DNA from: Natronosalvus halobius
GTDB lineage: Archaea; Halobacteriota; Halobacteria; Halobacteriales; Natrialbaceae
Assembly (NCBI RefSeq): GCF_024138145.1
Contig: NZ_CP099998.1
Coordinates: 1 to 64,000, forward strand
Length of the DNA stretch: 64,000 nt
Direction: 5' to 3'
Within the stretch, counting starts at the first letter, position 1, and each line of letters starts with the position of its first letter. Positions 1-8,792 of the stretch are shown one piece after another. A model generated the notes under the pieces. That model was given only the letters and a program-made list of their open reading frames with translations. It made no database searches and was not told where the DNA came from. A program made the translations under genes and the position numbers.

Positions 1-1
1 C

Positions 2-408
2 ATGAGTCAGTGAATCAATGAAACAATGAGCCAATGAACCAATGAATCAAGCATTCCCAAATATATTGAATAACTGAATCACAGAGTATCTGACTCTAAG
101 AGTCTAATAACTTTGTGTTGAACTTATTGATTCCATGAATCAGTGAAATTGTGAATCGAGAGAGGGGAGAGCAATAGACCGAAAGCTCAGCAACTCCCAG
201 GAATGCAGATCAGGAACTGAATGAATACGTGATCCAATGAGTTCAGGAAGCCAGTATTCACTGAATCCATGAATCAGTGAGATTTGTTCAACCGTCGAAT
301 TTACGGCATACAGCGTACGTAGCCGCGATATTCGCCAGAAGAGGTAAAAGAGAAACGCAGCAAATTGTCTGACGAGGATTTATGAGTCATTGATTCAATG
401 ATCGAATC
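2..408. repeat. 8-bp tandem repeat cluster upstream of parA (candidate centromere)
   Basis: An 8-base unit of the form RTGARNCA is repeated head to tail six times at positions 2-49 (ATGAGTCA, GTGAATCA, ATGAAACA, ATGAGCCA, ATGAACCA, ATGAATCA). Shorter runs follow near 136-159, 255-280 and 382-400, the last ending just before the parA start. The same unit reappears just after the partner gene at about 1762-1788. Direct repeats of 7-8 bases beside a Walker-type partition ATPase are typical of centromere sites bound by small ribbon-helix-helix partition proteins. The centromere role is inferred from position and repeat form. No separate gene is visible here. Confidence 0.7.
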
Positions 409-1320
409 ATGTCCGAATTACCTCGCGGATGGGGCGTTACGCCATCGACTGAAATCCCGTCGATTGCCTTCGGGAATCAGAAAGGTGGAACCGGAAAAAC
501 AACGGCGACAATTAACAGCGCAGCGGCGCTGGGCACTCGTGGCCACGATGTTCTAGCAATCGATATGGACCCACAGGCCGACATGACGAAGGGTCTTGGA
601 CTGGGACCAGGCGACGAAAACGACCCATCGAGCCCAAAGAACGACCTTCCAAACACACTTGTTACCGATGACGCGAACCTCCTGGACGTTCTCGTCGACA
701 ATCCGCGTACTCACGATACTCGGCTTTCGGAGATCGTGATTGAAGCCAACGAGTTCGACCACCTGAACTTTGATCTCGTTCCGAGCCACAAAGACATGGG
801 CCTTGCTCGAGATTGGATGGACGATTCGAACGCCCGCCTCTCGTTGAAAATCGCCCTTGAGGGACTGGTTGAGGACGGATACGACTACGATTTCATCCTC
901 ATCGATTGCCCTCCTGATCTCTCGGTCTTGACAGATGCAGCGTTTATCGCAGCACAAAACGTCTTCCTGGCTGCACAAACCCAGGCAACATCACGCGATG
1001 CCCTGGACGACCTGTGGGATCAGCTGGAATCGATAGAGGACAACCAGCAAATAGAGATCGCAATCGTCGGGCTCCTGGCGAATATGTACCGAGACGACGG
1101 CCAGTCACAGAAATTCCTGGATGAATTCGACGAGTCGTTCGCATCGATGGCACCAATTTTCAAACTCCCGATGCGAGTGGCAATCCAGCGCGCTTGGGAC
1201 AATGGACAAGATATTTTCGAATGGGAGGACGCGAACGACCAACAGGTGGAGCGCGACCTCTTCATAGAGGTTGCAGAGACCATGGAACAGGCATTCGACA
1301 AAACGCAGGTGGAGGTGTAA
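409..1320 (+). CDS. parA: ParA family plasmid/chromosome partition ATPase
   Basis: This is a 303-residue MinD/ParA-type P-loop ATPase that segregates low-copy replicons by dynamic assembly on nucleoid DNA. The deviant Walker A motif KGGTGKTT lies at residues 25-32, with a conserved Asp in the switch region (AIDMDPQAD) and the Walker B-like segment FILIDCPPD near residue 165. Length matches small plasmid ParA proteins without an N-terminal helix-turn-helix domain. The gene is followed after two bases by a small acidic gene, and the pair is flanked on both sides by 8-bp repeats, so this is a self-contained partition locus. An SD-like GGAGGTG in the last codons serves the next gene. Substrate replicon identity is inferred. 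Confidence 0.93.
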   Translation: MSELPRGWGVTPSTEIPSIAFGNQKGGTGKTTATINSAAALGTRGHDVLAIDMDPQADMTKGLGLGPGDENDPSSPKNDLPNTLVTDDANLLDVLVDNPRTHDTRLSEIVIEANEFDHLNFDLVPSHKDMGLARDWMDDSNARLSLKIALEGLVEDGYDYDFILIDCPPDLSVLTDAAFIAAQNVFLAAQTQATSRDALDDLWDQLESIEDNQQIEIAIVGLLANMYRDDGQSQKFLDEFDESFASMAPIFKLPMRVAIQRAWDNGQDIFEWEDANDQQVERDLFIEVAETMEQAFDKTQVEV

Positions 1321-1322
1321 AT

Positions 1323-1766
1323 ATGCCTCGAGGAATGGACGAGCGATTCGAAGATCCGTCAGACGAAGATAGTGACGCTGTTACTGAGGAAGAGACCACG
1401 AGGACGCCGGAATCAGAAGGACAAGGTCGTGAGACAACTGCGGTACCCGAACAAGAATCAAAACCGCAGAGGGCCGCTACCACGGCCGATACAGATTCCT
1501 CAAGCAGGGAGGTAGAAGAAGCAGGCGACGAACCGCTGAACATCCGCAAGGATTGGGATTCAGCTACGATCTATGTTGAACCTGAGCAAAGTGAGGACGT
1601 CGAGATCACGTTTACCCGCCTGAAAAAGCAACTCAAGCGGGAAGACGTCACGTTGGAGAAGAACAAACACTTCTACCGCGGCGTCTTCGAGGTGGCATTC
1701 GGCGAGCACCGAGACGAAACGAAGGAAAAAATACGCGAACTCGCCAAGCAAGACACCGATCAGTGA
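1323..1766 (+). CDS. Small acidic partner of ParA, probable centromere-binding protein
   Basis: A 147-residue protein. The ATG at 1323 is chosen because it sits 5-6 bases after the GGAGGTG inside the end of parA. The first 75 residues are very acidic and low-complexity (runs of D, E, S, T). The last 65 residues look folded: a short strand (SATIYV) followed by two likely helices rich in Lys/Arg and Glu, which could be a ribbon-helix-helix or related DNA-binding unit. I do not recognise a named family. Position directly after parA, and repeats on both sides of the pair, make a ParB-like centromere-binding role the best guess. It could also autoregulate the operon through the upstream repeats. 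Confidence 0.7.
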   Translation: MPRGMDERFEDPSDEDSDAVTEEETTRTPESEGQGRETTAVPEQESKPQRAATTADTDSSSREVEEAGDEPLNIRKDWDSATIYVEPEQSEDVEITFTRLKKQLKREDVTLEKNKHFYRGVFEVAFGEHRDETKEKIRELAKQDTDQ

Positions 1767-1789
1767 ATCAATGAATCAATGAGTTACTG
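1762..1789. repeat. 8-bp repeat run after the partition operon
   Basis: Three to four further copies of the 8-base unit seen at 2-49 (GTGAATCA, ATGAATCA, ATGAGTTA and a weaker CTGAATTT) overlap the stop codon of the partner gene. The repeat therefore brackets the partition operon, which suggests two binding arrays for the same protein. Confidence 0.7.
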
Positions 1790-2549
1790 AATTTTGACTG
1801 CTGCGATGCCGAAGCTTTGGTACAAGTTTCTCAGTGTTGTTATTTCTCGTTCCTTTGAACCCTATAAACCACCAGTCGCTATACCATTGAGTTATTCACA
1901 GGGGAAGGAAGACCAGCCCTCATAGTTGTTAGCAGTCTCATTGCTTCAATAATTGGACGGCTAGCCACGTATCGCTCAGAAGCTACGCCATACGTGGCTC
2001 ACCGGAGAATCTCGGTTGATCGGTACAGACTACACTGACGCCCTTCACCCACTGTTTACCGAGCGATCTTGAAATCCATCTCGGTCGATTAGGTTAACTT
2101 CGGTGACGCTTCGTCGGAGCTTCGGAACTCGGTTTCGCTTTTTTATCGGCAGTCGACAGTTCGTGATTGAGTACTCGACAACGCAAGTGTTTCAAGAGAT
2201 GTACGCACGGCCGTCAGGCGCCCCCTCACGTGCGATATTTCCGATCTCGGTGGTCGGCTTGTGGACTATTTGTTCAATTCTTGTTGTAACCCCCGGAGCT
2301 TGTATTCGCGGAATATTGCGTCGAGTTACGGTGAGGGGGCAACCAGACCGTGGTTCGATAATGTCACACGCACGGCGGTGTTCTAACCAGAGATTGACGG
2401 AGCGAGGCGCTGGAATTCGTGGGAGATATCCAAACTCGACCGCCTTAACGAATCTTGCACAGAAATTCAGTTAGGGTTCGTAAAGCAAGAAGCGACACCG
2501 CGTGAGCTAATGTACCTCAGTATCTAGCCCCATTTTCGTATATCGTCAC
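1790..2549. other. Intergenic region, no supported gene
   Basis: Short open frames exist, for example 2103-2474 on the plus strand, but their translations lack haloarchaeal composition (few acidic residues, many Arg/Cys) and resemble no family I know. The stretch lies between the partition locus and a decayed transposase, so it is probably insertion-sequence debris or non-coding spacer. Confidence 0.5.
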
Positions 2550-3000
2550 TTTTGCATACTGTTTGTGTATTCGATTATTTTGGTGTCAAACGGGTTCGAC
2601 CCACCGTTCACAACTGGGTGCCGAAGGTGGACGTACATCTTACATCCGGCATGTTACCGGACCACGTCACCGTCGACGAGATAGGGATCCAAGGCACGAC
2701 CAGTGTTACTGGCTGTACGCCCCCGTCAATCCTGAATCAACAAATTCATTCATCCCAGATCTTCCCGGCGCAAATTACCGCTGTCAACTCGAGGGTCCTT
2801 GCCGAACTTTCCAAGAAATACGAATCTCCGATGCCGTATCTCTCGTCGATTCCCCACCGTGGCTACAGGCTACACTGCACAACCACGGCTTCCAATTTCG
2901 ATACGAACGCCACAGAAATCGGCACGCCACCGAACGTGTCTTTTAGCAAGTATGACCACAAACATACTCGTTCAGAAACTATTTCAGAACTGCTGATTCA
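2550..3000 (+). pseudogene. Decayed IS6-family (ISH-type) transposase
   Basis: Translation in two plus-strand frames recovers pieces of a haloarchaeal IS6-type DDE transposase. These include FDYFGVKRVRPTVHNW and a DHVTVDE segment with the first catalytic Asp. In a shifted frame come YWLYAPVNPES, a VDSPPWLQATLH segment around the second Asp, and RYERHRNRHATERVF near the catalytic Glu. At least one frameshift and several substitutions interrupt it, and neither a complete N-terminus nor intact ends are visible, so it should be inactive. The call rests on remembered family motifs; alignment to ISfinder IS6 entries would settle it. Confidence 0.75.
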
Positions 3001-3081
3001 ATAACCGCAGAAACATGGCTCCAGAGTTTTGCACATTGCTGGAATCAGCTTATCTGAACAACACCACACGAATCAACGATC

Positions 3082-3093
3082 AATTATTTATTC
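3082..3093 (+). promoter_or_regulatory. TATA-like box for the SMC-like gene
   Basis: An AT-rich element (AATTATTTATTC) is centred about 29 bases before the ATG at 3117. This is the spacing expected for a leaderless haloarchaeal transcript, and there is no SD sequence before the start. Confidence 0.5.
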
Positions 3094-3116
3094 ATCCCTC
3101 CAATACGTAGGGATAT

Positions 3117-5066
3117 ATGGCGAAGGCAGAGACGACAGATAAGACAGCAACTGTACACGCACGTAATATCGGAGGTATCGACGAAACAGCGGTCGATCTC
3201 ACCTCGGGAATTTCGATTCTGACCGGCCGCAATGCGACGAACCGCACCTCGTTCTTGCAGACGATAATGGCTGCACTGGGGAGCGACAACGTCTCACTCA
3301 AGGGCGATGCCGACGAAGGAATGGTCGAGTTGACAATCGACGGAAACACCTATCAACGTACACTACGCCGGAAAAACGGGACAGTCGTCTTCAGTGGGGA
3401 CCCCTATCTCGAGGACTCGACGACGGCTGACCTGTTCTCGTTTTTGTTGGAATCCAACGAGGCGCGCCAGGCCGTCGTCCGAAGTGATGACCTCCGTGAC
3501 ATCATCATGCGGCCTGTCGATATCGACGAAATCGAAGCTGAGATCGACCGACTCGAGAGTAAACGTACCGAGATAGACGATCAGCTCGAGGAACTCGACT
3601 CGTTAAAAAAGGATCTCCCAATGCTCGAGCAGCGGAAACAAGAGATTGAGTCCGAGATAGAGGAAAAGCGAGCCGAGTTGGCCGAAAATGAAGCGGAACT
3701 CGAGTCGATGGACGCTGACGTCAGCGAGACGCGAGCGGAAAAAGACGAACTCGAGTCCAGGTTAGCGGATCTGCGCGATCTTCGGTCCGATCTGGAATCC
3801 GTCCGATCAGATATCGGCATGCAAGAGGAGAGTATCGCATCGCTCCAACGCGAGCGAGCGGAAATCGAAGAGGAGCAGGACGAAATTCCTGAGACGCCGA
3901 TGGAGGACCGCGCACATATCGATCAGCAGATCGAGACGCTGCGCGGGAACAAACGAGCCCTTGAAACCCAACTCAGCACCCTCCAGGACGTTATTCAGTT
4001 CAACGAGCAGATACTCGGGGGCGAAGAGTCGGCCGTTACGGAGGCTCTCGGAGGAGAGAACTCGGACCAGGGTGCTCTCACGGATCAGTTGGTTGAAGAC
4101 GATTCGGTCGCCTGCTGGACATGCGGCAGTGAAGTCGACCCCGAACGAATCGATGAGACGGTCGATACGATCCGGTCCATCTGTCAGGACCAACTCGAAG
4201 AGATCCGCAAGATTGAGAACGAACTCGACGACCTTCGCGCGGAGAAACGCGAGCGGGAAAAGCAACAAAGGCGTCGCGAGTCTCTCGACAGAAAGCTGGC
4301 TGAAATCGAAGACGAAATCGATCACAGAGAATCACGGGTCGAGGAGTTGCGCGACCAGCGAGAGGAACACAGCCAGGCGGTCGAGACCGTCGAGGCGGAA
4401 GTTGAGGAGCTCGAATCGGAGGATTTCTCGAACGTCCTCGACCTGCACAAGGAGGCGAACCAGCTCGAATTCGAGTTGGGTCGGCTGGAATCGAAACGCG
4501 ACGACGTCACCGACCGAATCTCATCCATTGAGAGCCGACTGGACGAAGAATCGATGCTTCAGGATCGTTGTGCGGAAATCCAGGACGAACTGGAACGCCA
4601 GCGAACGCGTATCGACCGGATCGAACAGACTGCTGTCGAGGAGTTCAATAAGCACATGGATGAAATCCTCGATATCCTGGGTTACGAAAATCTGGCGCGG
4701 ATTTGGATCGAGCGCGTCCAGAAAACGGTTCGAGAGGGACGTCGAAAGGTTGAAAGATCGGTGTTCGAACTCCACGTCGTCCGTACCACGGACTCGGGAA
4801 CGACCTATGAAGACACCATCGACCACCTATCGGAGAGCGAACGAGAAATTACCGGTCTCACGTTCGCGCTGGCAGGGTATCTGGTACACGACGTCCACGA
4901 GACAGTCCCGTTTATGCTCTTGGACTCCCTCGAGGCAATCGACGCCGACCGGCTCGCCGAACTCGTTCCGTATTTCGCTGACTATGTGCAGTACCTTGTC
5001 GTCGCGTTGCTGCCCGAAGACGCACAGGCGCTTCCAGACCGGCACGATAGAGTGACAGAGATTTAA
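3117..5066 (+). CDS. Archaea-specific SMC-related (Rad50-like) protein
   Basis: A 649-residue protein with split ABC-type head halves and a long coiled coil between about residues 140 and 560. A CWTC motif at residues 333-336 in mid-coil resembles the Rad50 zinc hook and probably mediates dimerisation. The N-terminal nucleotide loop reads GRNATNRTS (residues 37-45): the usual G-K-S/T core is N-R-T-S, so the P-loop Lys is missing. A signature-like LSESE and a Walker B-like FMLLDSLEAID are present near the C-terminus. It faces rdfA, with which such proteins commonly neighbour in haloarchaea. The family is known as archaea-specific SMC-related; its cellular role is not established to my knowledge, and DNA organisation is inference. 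Confidence 0.85.
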   Translation: MAKAETTDKTATVHARNIGGIDETAVDLTSGISILTGRNATNRTSFLQTIMAALGSDNVSLKGDADEGMVELTIDGNTYQRTLRRKNGTVVFSGDPYLEDSTTADLFSFLLESNEARQAVVRSDDLRDIIMRPVDIDEIEAEIDRLESKRTEIDDQLEELDSLKKDLPMLEQRKQEIESEIEEKRAELAENEAELESMDADVSETRAEKDELESRLADLRDLRSDLESVRSDIGMQEESIASLQRERAEIEEEQDEIPETPMEDRAHIDQQIETLRGNKRALETQLSTLQDVIQFNEQILGGEESAVTEALGGENSDQGALTDQLVEDDSVACWTCGSEVDPERIDETVDTIRSICQDQLEEIRKIENELDDLRAEKREREKQQRRRESLDRKLAEIEDEIDHRESRVEELRDQREEHSQAVETVEAEVEELESEDFSNVLDLHKEANQLEFELGRLESKRDDVTDRISSIESRLDEESMLQDRCAEIQDELERQRTRIDRIEQTAVEEFNKHMDEILDILGYENLARIWIERVQKTVREGRRKVERSVFELHVVRTTDSGTTYEDTIDHLSESEREITGLTFALAGYLVHDVHETVPFMLLDSLEAIDADRLAELVPYFADYVQYLVVALLPEDAQALPDRHDRVTEI

Positions 5067-5104
5067 CTGCCAATTCGGGTGCCAGTTGTCAAACGCCTCG
5101 CTAT

Positions 5105-5776
5105 TCATCCTTGATTGGAACCGTCGTCGGGACAGTTACAGCCCCCATTTCGGAGCAATTCGATGACGCCGTACTGGGTCTGACAATCCTCGCAAAGTAC
5201 GTTGATTGTGATGAACAGACGAAACTCACCAAGCGTGATCTGGTTCGTATTGCGGAGCTGTTCGAGGCTGCTCTCGGTGACCGAGGTGGTCCGCGTTTTT
5301 AAGCGCTGCAGTGTTTCGGTGACGGTCTCGACGCGGGTGGTATCAGTATCGCGCGCGTACTCTACTTCGCGGTACTCTTTGAGATACGACCGTATCGCCT
5401 GGTAGGACACGAAATCGCGCTCTAACTCGTCGACGTCGACGCCTGCCTGTTCGAGCCGTTGTCGAGCCTCAGTTTGGTTCCCGCTGCTTACGTTGTCAGC
5501 TGTCAACAGACGATAGAAGTTGGTAATTTCACCGTCAACCGTCGACATACCGGCGGCGGTCATTGCTGCTTCGAGTAGGCGCTTGTTGAATCTGTCGGCG
5601 AGTGTGCGTAAACTCTCCCGTCGATCACCGTCTGCCGTCCAGAGGTCTGCTAACTTCTCTCCGTACGTCGGCCCTAACTGGTAGGTCTCGATGAGCCTCG
5701 CGACCTTGTTGTCGCGCGGTGTCGTAGATCTCTCGTCCGGAGTCGTCCGGTCCGTGTCCCCGTTCTCGCCTGACAT
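5105..5776 (-). CDS. rdfA: RdfA family protein (rod-determining factor-like)
   Basis: A 223-residue protein of the haloarchaeal RdfA family, one member of which is linked to rod cell shape in Haloferax. Recognisable stretches are KVARLIETYQL near the N-terminus, the segment RLLEAAMTAAGM, LLTADNVSSG, and a C-terminal zinc-ribbon-like CEDC...CNC pattern (Cys 195, 198, 213, 215). The ATG at 5776 is preferred over an upstream TTG. It converges on the SMC-like gene with 38 bases between stops. The RdfA-SMC pairing recurs in haloarchaea and suggests joint function, but plasmid copies may act in something other than shape. Family call strong, function uncertain. Confidence 0.85.
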   Translation of the reverse strand: MSGENGDTDRTTPDERSTTPRDNKVARLIETYQLGPTYGEKLADLWTADGDRRESLRTLADRFNKRLLEAAMTAAGMSTVDGEITNFYRLLTADNVSSGNQTEARQRLEQAGVDVDELERDFVSYQAIRSYLKEYREVEYARDTDTTRVETVTETLQRLKTRTTSVTESSLEQLRNTNQITLGEFRLFITINVLCEDCQTQYGVIELLRNGGCNCPDDGSNQG

Positions 5777-6259
5777 TCTACTCAAAGGTAGACCCAGGCG
5801 GTTGATATAATTCCTGATTCTCTGGGTTCGATATGGAAGTCGAGAGTTGCTGTGCAGTCATGGACACTCGGAAAAATAACAACCATAGTCCTGTTATCGG
5901 TGGCTATCGAAACTATCACGACTGGACTGGTGACCCCTTGTGGCCAAGCTCCGAGATAGTCGGCGTGTTTTTACAAACACCCTGTTCTGAGCCTCGTTAT
6001 CCGGTGATTCTCTCGTTCAAACCTCGACAGTGATTTCACCGATAATGAACAGCGGTTCAGGTTACAGGCATGTCCAGATCTGCGTATAGCTCCGCTTAGT
6101 TCCAACTATCGGGTGCCGCACCTCTATATCCACATATTGTCGCTCTGTCAAGTGTTTTGATCCTAGTAACGTGCCTGGGCAAGCAGCATGTCGCTACGGA
6201 GATACGGAGCTAAAAACAGGAGAGTGAGAAGAAGGCTGGAAAACGGCGGACATCGACGG
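5777..6259. other. Intergenic region, no supported gene
   Basis: The stretch holds the upstream region of rdfA (an AT-rich AATTATATC about 35 bases before its start) and the downstream side of the crotonase gene. A 66-codon open frame at 5833-6033 has no recognisable features. I see no repeat or RNA. Confidence 0.4.
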
Positions 6260-7033
6260 TTACTCGACGACCCACTCCGGGTCGCGGTCATTGAGGTGGG
6301 CGTCGACGCCTTCACGATAGTCGGGGTCATTGCGTGCACTTTCGAGCGATATTCGCTCGAGGTGTCGCTCAGCGGCGTCCGGCGTCATGTTCGTGCTGGC
6401 GTAAATGCCGTCCTTGAGTTTCTTGATGATGCGTGGACTCTTGTTGACCAGCGTTTCGACGAGGCCGTCCACTTCTTCGTCCAATTGGTCGCGTGGCACA
6501 CTACGGGTTACGAGGCCAATGTCGGCCGCCTCTGCACCTGAAATCGTCTCGCCCGTCATCAGTAGTTCGAACGTCTTTCGAAGTCCGACCTGCTGGAGCA
6601 ACATCGGTGGCGAGAAGTGATTGACGATACCGAGGTCGACTTCTGGCTGACCAATGTGGGCGTTGTCCGCGGCGATAACGAAATCCGACCGTAATAGCAG
6701 ATCGAACCCGCCGCCGAGTGTGATCCCGTCGACTTTGGCTATCGTCGGCATGCCGAGGTTTCGCATCGTCGTGAACAGCTCGTCCCAGCTCTCTGTGAAG
6801 TACTGCAAGGAGTAGTCGACTTCTGGAATTTCCTTTACGTCGCCACCGGCAGAGAACGCCTTGTCCCCGGCACTCTGCAGGACGACAGCCCTGACGGCGT
6901 CGTCCGTTTTGTACGCGTCCAGCTCGTCGATGATGGCGCGCTTGGTTTCTGAATCTACTGCGTTCAGTTTGTCTTCGCGTTCGATCGTGACGTAGGCTGC
7001 GTGGTTCTCAACCGTGAACGTCGCGTTCACCAT
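6260..7033 (-). CDS. Enoyl-CoA hydratase/isomerase (crotonase) family protein
   Basis: A 257-residue crotonase-fold protein acting on acyl-CoA thioesters. The oxyanion-hole signatures are FSAGGDVKEI and DGITLGGGFDLLL, followed by IGQPEVDLGI. The second catalytic acid (PE) is present. The first, usually Glu after the GGG motif, reads Asp here, so the reaction may be isomerisation or hydrolysis rather than plain hydration. The ATG at 7033 is preferred to an upstream GTG because a TATA-like box lies about 28 bases before it. It stands near an IclR regulator and beta-oxidation genes, and could act on a cyclic CoA ester from the fused monooxygenase product. Exact substrate unknown. Confidence 0.88.
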   Translation of the reverse strand: MVNATFTVENHAAYVTIEREDKLNAVDSETKRAIIDELDAYKTDDAVRAVVLQSAGDKAFSAGGDVKEIPEVDYSLQYFTESWDELFTTMRNLGMPTIAKVDGITLGGGFDLLLRSDFVIAADNAHIGQPEVDLGIVNHFSPPMLLQQVGLRKTFELLMTGETISGAEAADIGLVTRSVPRDQLDEEVDGLVETLVNKSPRIIKKLKDGIYASTNMTPDAAERHLERISLESARNDPDYREGVDAHLNDRDPEWVVE

Positions 7034-7055
7034 ACCCAGTATCACCCAACTTGAG

Positions 7056-7067
7056 CCTATAAAAGTA
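7056..7067 (-). promoter_or_regulatory. TATA-like box for the crotonase gene
   Basis: Read on the minus strand the element is TACTTTTATAGG, centred about 28 bases before the ATG at 7033. It supports a leaderless transcript and the shorter start. Confidence 0.55.
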
Positions 7068-7194
7068 CCCCTCCTTGCCCACGGTGGTTATTAGTAGGAG
7101 TCACTGCAAACAGCTGTGATCGCTCATGTGCACACCAGATACAGCTATGGGGGCTCCATGATGCCGACCAGAGAGCCGTCGAGTGACTACTGAC

Positions 7195-7475
7195 GGTCGA
7201 TCCAGGCAACGTCGACCCAGCGCCTGCACTCACCTATTTTCGAAACGTATTCGTGCCACTGAAGTCGGCCTGTCGGTAGACCTGTACGTACTGCACCTAC
7301 TACGGCCCGCTCGGAGGCCGACCTTTTACAACCCGATGAGATTCGCAATATCGTCCGCCGTGGTGCCGACGCTGGTTGGCCTGAGGCGCTATTCACGTTC
7401 GGCGATGGCTCCTCGCCGATATACGGCGATTCACGAGTCACCAGCCGAAGGGCAGCAATGCTCTATAGCAAGTAC
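7195..7475 (+). pseudogene. cofG: N-terminal relic of cofG (F420 precursor synthase subunit)
   Basis: The plus strand encodes NVDPAPALTYFRNVFVPL, then KSACR, a stop, then TCTYCTYYGP. This restores the CxxxCxxC radical-SAM motif of CofG with one internal stop. A +1 shift gives QPDEIRNIVRRGADAGWPEA and LFTFGDGSSP, and another shift gives RYTAIHESP. These match the order of segments in CofG, which with CofH builds the deazaflavin core of coenzyme F420. Only about the first quarter of the protein is left, with two frameshifts and one stop. An intact cofH lies 2.6 kb away on the other strand, so a cofG-cofH pair may once have been here. Confidence 0.78.
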
Positions 7476-7735
7476 TTCTGTGAATCAACCCGTCGTCGCT
7501 AACGAATAGCCGCCAATATTTTTCGGGCACCATCACTCCGGCACAGTAACGCGTTCGAGCGGGACGTTCTGTCGAATATTTCACCAGGATTCGCCAGTCG
7601 GAACCTAGAACACGAGTTGCAATGATTCATCAATGCTGAACGGATGTTCAGGCCACAGTATCGTGATGATCAGTCACAATCCTTAATATAGGGGGCATCT
7701 ATAAACGATACAGAACCAATGGAGAATTGTGATGC

Positions 7736-8488
7736 ATGAAGTACGAAGTGAAGGCGGGAACAAAACTGTTCACAATTATTGAAACGGTCCAGCGCCTCGA
7801 CGAGCCCACCCTCTCTAAAATCGCGGCCGATCTGGATTTTCCGAAGAGTACGACGCATAACTACCTTAAAACGCTCGAGGAAAACGGATACCTGATCGAC
7901 CACGACGGCGTGTACCAGCTCAGTCTCAAGTTTCTCGACCACGGCGTCCACGCCAAGCGGAAACTGAGGATCGCGCGTAAGGTGCCACCGGTTCTCGATC
8001 AGCTCTCGGCGGACACGAACGAGGCAGCATGGCTAATGGTCGAGGAACGGGGGTACTGCGTCGGAGTCGAGAAGGCGCTCGGTGAACGGGCGGTCCAGAC
8101 CTCCGGCCGGATCGGTCGCCACACGCGGCTGCATTACCATGCCCCGGGGAAGGCTATACTTTCGAAATTTCCACAGGACCGCGTCGACGACATCCTGAAC
8201 CAACAGGGTCTGCCACAGAAGACGGAGAACACGATTACGGATTACGACGAACTGATGTCAGAACTGGAGACCATCCGAGAACACGGTGTCGCGTTCGACG
8301 TCGGTGAGGCCATCTCGGGGATCCGCAGTGTTGCCGCGCCCGTCGTGTGTGAGGGGGTTGTCGAAGGAGCGGTTGCAGTCGTCGGGCCGAAGAACCGTCT
8401 CAAAGGCGAGCGATTCAGACAGGAGATCGCTGACCTGGTCTCCGGCGCCGCCAACGAACTCGAGCTACGACTGCTGTACGACGATTAG
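7736..8488 (+). CDS. IclR family transcriptional regulator
   Basis: A 250-residue regulator with the IclR layout: an N-terminal winged helix-turn-helix (about residues 5-65, including LDFPKSTTHNYLKTLEENGYL) and a C-terminal GAF-like effector domain. The latter holds the family segments LHYHAPGKAILS and AISGIRSVAAPV. IclR proteins commonly control aromatic and amino-acid catabolism by sensing pathway metabolites. It is the only sequence-specific transcription factor I recognise in the window, and it stands at the head of the 8-24 kb catabolic block. It is therefore the best candidate regulator of these genes. An AT-rich element near 7696-7709 precedes the ATG. Confidence 0.92.
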   Translation: MKYEVKAGTKLFTIIETVQRLDEPTLSKIAADLDFPKSTTHNYLKTLEENGYLIDHDGVYQLSLKFLDHGVHAKRKLRIARKVPPVLDQLSADTNEAAWLMVEERGYCVGVEKALGERAVQTSGRIGRHTRLHYHAPGKAILSKFPQDRVDDILNQQGLPQKTENTITDYDELMSELETIREHGVAFDVGEAISGIRSVAAPVVCEGVVEGAVAVVGPKNRLKGERFRQEIADLVSGAANELELRLLYDD

Positions 8489-8792
8489 TAATCTCGCTGG
8501 TCGCGCCTGTCAGTGTGAATTGACCGGCGAATCCGCCCTTCATTCATTGGTATCGCTATCGTTGGTCGCTACTGTCCTCTCGTCTTCACGCAACTTCGCG
8601 TTCTCGGTATGTGTCTTGACTACCGACCGTCGGCAATAGATGTGGTTTCGTAGCGAGTCAAGACGTTAGAATTGAAAAACCGGACTGTTGCCCGTTGACC
8701 ACGCTCCAGCTCGGACGCCGAACAGATACTTACCCAGATTGTTGTAAGCAGTATTATAAAAACGAATTAGATGGGGGGCGACGGTTACTGAG
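8489..8792. other. Intergenic region with promoter of the SDR gene
   Basis: No gene is visible between the IclR regulator and the SDR gene. An AT-rich TATTATAAAAAC at about 8751-8762 lies some 35 bases before the SDR start and is a likely promoter element. Confidence 0.45.

Noticed and set aside
2103-2474. 123-codon plus-strand frame
   Set aside because: Composition (many Arg, Cys and Ser, few acidic residues) and lack of any family motif argue against a real haloarchaeal gene.
5833-6033. 66-codon frame between rdfA and the crotonase gene
   Set aside because: No promoter, no family resemblance, and composition not typical for the host.
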